Of a stretch of DNA of 9,611 bases, positions 5,327-9,611 are shown one piece after another; position 1 is the first letter of the stretch, and each line of letters opens with the position of its first letter. The notes under the pieces were generated by a model. It saw nothing but the letters and a program-made list of their open reading frames with translations. It was not told the DNA's origin and did not search any database. The stretch covers positions 1-9,611 of the forward strand of contig SKZG01000103.1 in assembly GCA_007127495.1 (NCBI GenBank), given 5' to 3'. Source of the DNA: Planctomycetales bacterium (lineage in GTDB: Bacteria; Planctomycetota; Planctomycetia; Pirellulales; Thermoguttaceae). The translations under genes and the position numbers were made by a program.

Positions 5327-8300
5327 ATGATGAAATGGACTGTTCCCACGCGAATGTTGACTTTCTTGGCGGCATGGACCGTGCCCCTGCTCATGGCGCC
5401 GGCCGCTCCGCCGGCGCCTCCCCTGTCCGGCGCCGAGGCTGAGCAGGCGGCCCGCGATATTCTCCAGCAAAGCGGCGTTGAAGGGGGGCTGGTCGTACAC
5501 GTCGGCTGCGGCGACGGCCGGCTGACCGCCGCGCTGCGCGCCGGGGACGGCTACGTAGTGCATGGGCTGGAGCAGGACCCGGCACTGCGCAAGCAGGCTC
5601 AGACACATGTACACAAACATGGGTTGTACGGCCCGGTGGCCGTCGGCGCCTGGGATGGCAAGCGCCTGCCGTATGCGGAGAACCTGGTGAACCTCATCGT
5701 GGCTGACGAGCCGGGCGACGTGACGACGGACGAAATGCTGCGAGTGCTGGCGCCGGGCGGCGCGGCGATGCTCCGGCGCGACGGCGCGTGGGAGAAAACG
5801 GTCAAGCCCTGGCCCGACGAAATCGACGAGTGGACGCACTACCTGCACGGCCCGAGCAACAACGCGGTGGCCGACGACGCGGTGGTCGGCCCGCCCCGGC
5901 GCGTGCAATGGATCGCCCCGCCGCTTTGGGCGCGAAGCCACGAGCACCTGGCCACGCTCAGCGCGGCGGCTTCCGCCGGAGGACGGCTGTTCTACATCAT
6001 CGACCAGGGCCCGACGGCCGATGTGACCATGCCGCCGCAGTGGACGCTGGTTGCCCGCGACGCCTTCAGCGGCGTGCCGCTTTGGCGGCGGCCTTTGGGC
6101 ACGTGGGAATGGCGACTGCGCGGGTTCCGTAGCGGCCCGCCCGACCTGGCCCGCCGGTTGGTGGCCGTGGGCGACCGGGTGTACGTCACCCTTGGCTACG
6201 GGCAGCCGGTCGCGGCGCTCGACGCGGCCACGGGGGAAACGCTCTGCGAATACGACCAAACAGAGAACACTCAGGAGATCGTCCTTTCCGACGGCGTGCT
6301 GTACCTGGTGGTGGGCGAGGAGGCGCCGGAACCGGCCGCCCAGGCCCGCCGCGCCGCCAGAACCGACCGGCAGTGGCATTGGTGGCCCATCTACGAGGAG
6401 CCGCGCCCGAATACCCGGCTCTTGGCGGTCGAGGCCGAAACCGGCCGCACCCTGTGGAGCAAGACGGGGGCTGACGTGAAGCAGGTGATGCCCACCACGC
6501 TGGCGGTTGCCGGCGGGAAAGTGTTCTTCCAGAACCCAGGGCACGTGATGTGCCTCGACGCCGAAGACGGCGCTGAGTTGTGGCGGGCGGAGCGGCCGGT
6601 CAGCCGGCGCCGGCCCGCGTGGACCGCCCCCACGCTGGTGGTGCATGACGGCGTGGTGCTTTCGGCCGATCGTGCGGTACCCAAAGCCGAGGCCGACGGC
6701 GAGGGTACGGACTTGCAGTGGATCGTCGACAGCAACGGCGGCATTTCACCCCCCGGGGAATTGATCGCCTTTTCGGCCGAGGACGGGCGGCGCCTGTGGT
6801 CGGCCCCATGCCGCGAAGGGTACAACGCGCCGGTCGACGTGCTGGTGGTCGACGGCCTGGTTTGGACGGGCAACCTGGTGGGGGCGGGCGATCCGGGCAT
6901 GATCCGTGCCCTCGACCTGCACACCGGCGAGGTCCGTCGCACCCGCCCGCGTGACCAGGAGTTCTACCAGCCCATCATGTCGCACGCCCGCTGCTACCGG
7001 CACAAGGCCACCAGCCGCTACCTGGTTACCGGCCGTAGCGGCACGGAGTTCGTCGACGTCGAGAGCGGCGAGGCCACCGCCCACCATTGGGTCCGGGGCG
7101 AGTGCCAGTACGGCGTCATCCCCTGCAACGGGCTCCTGTACGCGCCGCCGCACCCGTGCGCGTGCTTCATCCTGGCGAAGCTTAACTCGTTCCACGCGTT
7201 GGCGCCGGGCGATCCGGTGGGTCTGTCGGAGGTCGAACCGAATGAAGACCGATTGCAGCGCGGGCCGGCGTTCGACACGGTCGAGCCCCAGCCTTCGGAT
7301 CCCGGCGATTGGCCCACCTACCGGCGCGATTCGACCCGTAGCGGCGTAACGCCCGCCAGTGTCCCGGCCGATTTGAAGCCGGCCTGGCAAACCCAGTTGC
7401 GCGCGCCGCTCACCGCGCCTGTAGCCGCGGGCGGTTGGGTGTACGTGGCGTCGATTGACACGCACACGGTGCATGCACTCGACGCCGAGACCGGCGAGCA
7501 GGCGTGGCAATTCACCGCAGGCGGCCGCATCGACTCGCCGCCGACGGTGTGGAACGGCTGCGTGCTGTTCGGCTCGGCCGACGGTTGGGTGTACTGCCTC
7601 CGCGCCGCCGACGGCGCGCTGGCCTGGCGGCACCGCGCGGCACCGGAGGACCGGCTGGTGACCGTCCACGGGCAGCTCGAATCGGCCTGGCCGGTCCACG
7701 GCAGCGTGTTGGTGCTGCCCGCGGCCGATGATTCCTCCCGCGCGGTGGTGTACGCCGCGGCGGGGCGGTCAGGCTATTTGGACGGCGGCATCGTGCTGGT
7801 TCGGCTCGACGCGGCCGGCGGCCGGGAGCTGTCGCGCACGGTGCTCGACAGCCGCGACCCCGAAACCCGGCAGCAGCCGCATCCGTTGCCTCGGCCGGCA
7901 CCCGGGTTCAGTATGCCCGGCGCACTCAACGACGTGCTCTCCGCCCAGCAGGGCTCGGTATTCATGCGGCACCTGCGGTTCGCCCTCGACGGCAGCCCGC
8001 AGGAGAAGACCGTCCCGCACCTGCACAGCCCGGCCGGGTTCCTCGACGATTCGTGGTGGCACCGCACCTATTGGATGATTGGCACCGAGATGCACAGCGG
8101 CTGGGCCGGTTGGCCTACCATGGGCGCCCAGGTTCCCAGCGGGCGGCTGCTGGTGGTCGACGGGCAAACGGTGTACGGCTTCGGGCGCGACCGCTACCAC
8201 CGCGACGGCAGCCACGTGGGCCTCGGCGGGGCCAACTACCGCTTGTTCGCCCGTAACCTCGCCGCCGAGCCGCGACGGACCGCCGGTAAGGAAGTGTTTC

Positions 8301-8578
8301 TGTGGCAACGGCGCGTCGAGCCGGTCGTTCGCGGCATGGCGTTGGCAGGCGACACGCTGTTTGTGGCCGGGCCAAGCACGTCTGCCGTCGCCGGCGACCC
8401 GATTCCCGCGTGGGAAGGACGTGCCGGCGGGCTGCTGTGGGCCGTCTCGGCCCGGACCGGCGAGAAACACGCCGCGTACCCCCTCGACGCCCCACCGGTG
8501 TTCGACGGGCTAATCGCCGCGCCCGGCCGGCTGCTGTTCTCCGCGACGGACGGCCGGGTGGTGTGTTTCGCGGAATGA
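5327..8578 (+). CDS. Exported fusion of methyltransferase-like domain and PQQ-type beta-propeller
   Basis: A 1083-residue protein starting at two adjacent ATGs. Residues 1-35 look like a signal peptide (basic start, hydrophobic about 11-27, then Ala/Pro-rich). Residues about 37-150 form a class I SAM-methyltransferase-like core: motif I VVHVGCGDGR (56-65), acidic residue E82 after the second strand, NLIVADEP, and LAPGG (141-145). A conserved-looking linker DEWTHYLHG (167-175) follows. The rest is beta-propeller: many blades with an A-x-D-x-x-TG-x-x-x-W-like signature, such as CLDAEDGAELW, AVEAETGRTLW and ALDAETGEQAW. A second propeller seems to begin at DWPTYRRDSTRSG near W662. The blades resemble those of PQQ dehydrogenases, but I cannot identify a PQQ or calcium site, so cofactor binding is unproven. 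The methyltransferase fold ends soon after motif III, lacking the usual final strands. I recall this architecture as frequent in planctomycetes and of unknown function. The gene appears monocistronic. Confidence 0.85.
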   Translation: MMKWTVPTRMLTFLAAWTVPLLMAPAAPPAPPLSGAEAEQAARDILQQSGVEGGLVVHVGCGDGRLTAALRAGDGYVVHGLEQDPALRKQAQTHVHKHGLYGPVAVGAWDGKRLPYAENLVNLIVADEPGDVTTDEMLRVLAPGGAAMLRRDGAWEKTVKPWPDEIDEWTHYLHGPSNNAVADDAVVGPPRRVQWIAPPLWARSHEHLATLSAAASAGGRLFYIIDQGPTADVTMPPQWTLVARDAFSGVPLWRRPLGTWEWRLRGFRSGPPDLARRLVAVGDRVYVTLGYGQPVAALDAATGETLCEYDQTENTQEIVLSDGVLYLVVGEEAPEPAAQARRAARTDRQWHWWPIYEEPRPNTRLLAVEAETGRTLWSKTGADVKQVMPTTLAVAGGKVFFQNPGHVMCLDAEDGAELWRAERPVSRRRPAWTAPTLVVHDGVVLSADRAVPKAEADGEGTDLQWIVDSNGGISPPGELIAFSAEDGRRLWSAPCREGYNAPVDVLVVDGLVWTGNLVGAGDPGMIRALDLHTGEVRRTRPRDQEFYQPIMSHARCYRHKATSRYLVTGRSGTEFVDVESGEATAHHWVRGECQYGVIPCNGLLYAPPHPCACFILAKLNSFHALAPGDPVGLSEVEPNEDRLQRGPAFDTVEPQPSDPGDWPTYRRDSTRSGVTPASVPADLKPAWQTQLRAPLTAPVAAGGWVYVASIDTHTVHALDAETGEQAWQFTAGGRIDSPPTVWNGCVLFGSADGWVYCLRAADGALAWRHRAAPEDRLVTVHGQLESAWPVHGSVLVLPAADDSSRAVVYAAAGRSGYLDGGIVLVRLDAAGGRELSRTVLDSRDPETRQQPHPLPRPAPGFSMPGALNDVLSAQQGSVFMRHLRFALDGSPQEKTVPHLHSPAGFLDDSWWHRTYWMIGTEMHSGWAGWPTMGAQVPSGRLLVVDGQTVYGFGRDRYHRDGSHVGLGGANYRLFARNLAAEPRRTAGKEVFLWQRRVEPVVRGMALAGDTLFVAGPSTSAVAGDPIPAWEGRAGGLLWAVSARTGEKHAAYPLDAPPVFDGLIAAPGRLLFSATDGRVVCFAE

Positions 8579-8595
8579 CGTCGTGTTCTGTCCAG

Positions 8596-8633
8596 TCGCT
8601 CTGTTTGATCCCGTTCGCTCTGTTTGATCCCGT
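8596..8633 (+). repeat. Perfect tandem repeat, two copies of a 19-base unit
   Basis: TCGCTCTGTTTGATCCCGT occurs at 8596-8614 and again at 8615-8633, identical and adjacent, with three further matching bases (TCG) before the pattern breaks. It starts 17 bases after the propeller stop codon. Confidence 0.88.
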
Positions 8634-8683
8634 TCGATTCTTCGGCTACCACAAGGCCGGGGGGAGGGGTGCAATCGTTGCCC

Positions 8684-8718
8684 ACCGCCGAAATCTGGGC
8701 GGTTTGGCTGGACTTTTT
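8684..8718 (+). terminator. Weak terminator-like stem after the propeller gene
   Basis: ACCGCC (8684-8689) can pair with GGCGGT (8698-8703) around an 8-base loop, followed within 10 bases by TTTTT (8714-8718). The distance to the T-run is longer than in a classic intrinsic terminator and the stem is only 6 bp, over 100 bases beyond the stop codon. Low-confidence call. Confidence 0.25.
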
Positions 8719-8745
8719 GCGTTTTCCAGGCCGATGCCAACAGGA

Positions 8746-8764
8746 GACGCTATACTTTAGCGTC
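8746..8764 (+). promoter_or_regulatory. Inverted repeat around a TATACT box upstream of fliD
   Basis: GACGCTA (8746-8752) pairs exactly with TAGCGTC (8758-8764) around TACTT. The hexamer TATACT (8751-8756), a good match to a -10 element, falls within it. No matching -35 is seen at 17 bases. The symmetry could be an operator over a promoter or a hairpin at the 5' end of the transcript. If transcription starts nearby, the leader would be about 150 bases long. Confidence 0.35.
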
Positions 8765-8912
8765 ATTGCGCGCGTGGCTCCGGCGACCGCAGCGGGCCGA
8801 CTTCGCGCACGCCGCGATGAATGACCACCCCCCCGGCCTTCCGCGTGGCTGGCCTCAGGCCGCTACCGCGTTCGGAGCCACCCACCTCACGCTTACCCAG
8901 CAGCTTCTCCCT

Positions 8913-9611
8913 ATGGGACGCATCCAGACGAATATCGGGCTCGTGTCGGGCATTCCGATTGGCGACATGGTCGACCAGTTGATGTCGGTTGCCGCCCGCC
9001 CGCGCGATATGCTCATCCAGCGCACGGAAAAGCTTTTCAACGAGCAAGACGCCGTCGCCGAGTTGTCGGCCATGCTCGTTGGGATACAATTATATACCAA
9101 CCGACTCGGCAGCGAGTTCCTTTACGAACAACGGAAGGTTGCTAGCAGCCATCCGGCCGCGCTGGCCGTGACGGCCACCGGCAGGCCGCCGGCGGGGAAC
9201 TATCAATTCACGCCGGTTCGGGCCGCTCAAACGCAGCAGTGGCTTGGCACCGGCGTGCGCGACGCGACGGCCCCGCTGGGAGGCGGCACCCTGTCGTTTC
9301 GGTTCGGCGCGAACGTCCAGCGCAGCACCCCGCTGGAATTGCTCAACGGCGGCGCCGGCATCGTCCGCGGCGCCGTCCGCATTACCGACCGGAGCGGCGC
9401 CCGGGCCGATATCGACCTGACCACCGTCCAGTCGGTCGACGACGTACTCGAGGCGATCAACAGCCACGCCGCCATTAACGTGACGGCGGTCGCCCACGCT
9501 GATGGCATCCGGCTGATGGACAATACGGGCCAGGCCGTCTCGAACCTCATGGTTCAGGAGTTGGGCGGGGGCACGACGGCCGCCTCGCTGGGGCTGGCCG
9601 GTATCGATGCC
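8913..9611 (+). CDS. fliD: Flagellar filament cap / hook-associated protein 2, N-terminal part (3' end outside window)
   Basis: 233 codons are visible and open to the right edge. FliD forms the cap at the tip of the flagellar filament and guides flagellin folding; it acts outside the cell and is exported by the flagellar type III system, so no signal peptide is expected and none is seen. The N-terminus MGRIQTNIGLVSGIPIGDMV with a following helical region (about 15-75) fits the FliD_N domain, including ARPRDMLIQR and the coiled-coil-like stretch after it. Around residues 142-205 a flagellin IN-like motif is visible: NGGAGIVRGAVRITD, then IDLTTVQSVDDVLEAIN, then a GIRLMDNTG segment and ELGGGTTAASLGLAG. 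There is no Shine-Dalgarno before ATG 8913. An in-frame ATG at 8817 would add 32 residues that do not look like FliD, so 8913 is preferred. Other flagellar genes probably follow outside the window. Confidence 0.85.
   Translation, partial: MGRIQTNIGLVSGIPIGDMVDQLMSVAARPRDMLIQRTEKLFNEQDAVAELSAMLVGIQLYTNRLGSEFLYEQRKVASSHPAALAVTATGRPPAGNYQFTPVRAAQTQQWLGTGVRDATAPLGGGTLSFRFGANVQRSTPLELLNGGAGIVRGAVRITDRSGARADIDLTTVQSVDDVLEAINSHAAINVTAVAHADGIRLMDNTGQAVSNLMVQELGGGTTAASLGLAGIDA

Larger units (their letters stand above)
8579..8912. other. 334-base intergenic region before fliD
   Basis: No open frame here looks coding. In order it holds a 19-base tandem repeat (8596-8633), a G-run around 8657-8669, a weak stem ACCGCC/GGCGGT (8684-8689 with 8698-8703) followed by T-rich sequence, an inverted repeat over a TATACT box (8746-8764), and a GC-rich leader of about 150 bases containing the palindrome GGCCT-C-AGGCC (8851-8861). 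It probably contains the end of the propeller transcript and the start of the flagellar one. Confidence 0.7.

Noticed and set aside
5270..6646. A 458-residue minus-strand frame, with similar ones at 6746-7699 and 7769-8470
   Set aside because: They are antisense to the propeller gene, lack recognisable domains, and have the Arg/Pro/His-rich composition of shadows.
8705..8720. A sigma-54-like promoter, TGGC followed by TTGC, before fliD
   Set aside because: The gap between the two elements is one base longer than the strict -24/-12 spacing, and the rest of the consensus does not match.
8730..8737. A flagellar sigma-28 -10 motif (GCCGATGC)
   Set aside because: It matches six of eight bases, but no TAAA-type -35 is present 15 bases upstream.
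8817..8912. An upstream in-frame start that would extend FliD by 32 residues
   Set aside because: The added residues (MNDHPPGLPRGW...) do not resemble a FliD N-terminus, no Shine-Dalgarno precedes the ATG, and MGRIQ at 8913 is the expected beginning.

Overview
The window is a GC-rich stretch in which every supported gene lies on the + strand. It looks chromosomal and most likely comes from a planctomycete of the Pirellulales type. That placement rests on recognition, not on a search. The clues are a secreted fusion of a methyltransferase-like domain to a PQQ-type beta-propeller, a four-repeat DUF11 surface protein, a FliD starting MGRIQTNIGLVSGIPI, and a palindromic extragenic repeat whose spurious translation contains 'EDGQECPSY'.

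Layout. Positions 2-256 hold the C-terminus of a PrcB-family protein, cut by the left edge and followed by a strong perfect hairpin. Positions 404-2362 encode a complete DsbD-type thiol:disulfide interchange protein with all three redox modules. Positions 2368-2519 are a leader that begins with a half copy of the extragenic repeat. Positions 2520-4736 encode a DUF11 repeat protein, followed 12 bases later by a 98-residue cysteine-containing membrane protein (4749-5045). Positions 5046-5326 are intergenic and hold the full, cloverleaf-like copy of the repeat, a perfect 15-base tandem duplication and the leader of the next gene. Positions 5327-8578 encode the secreted methyltransferase-like/beta-propeller protein. 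Positions 8579-8912 are a 334-base gap with a 19-base tandem repeat and a hairpin over a TATACT box. Positions 8913-9611 are the 5' part of fliD, open at the right edge.

Functionally the genes share a cell-envelope theme more than a pathway. DsbD would carry reducing power across the inner membrane to extracytoplasmic proteins. The DUF11 protein and the propeller protein both have export signals, and FliD caps the flagellar filament outside the cell. Only the DUF11 gene and the 98-residue ORF look co-transcribed. I see no defence system, CRISPR array, transposase, rRNA or tRNA. The least ordinary items are the structured repeat with two copies at corresponding places upstream of two genes, and the secreted protein with a minimal methyltransferase-like fold on its propeller.
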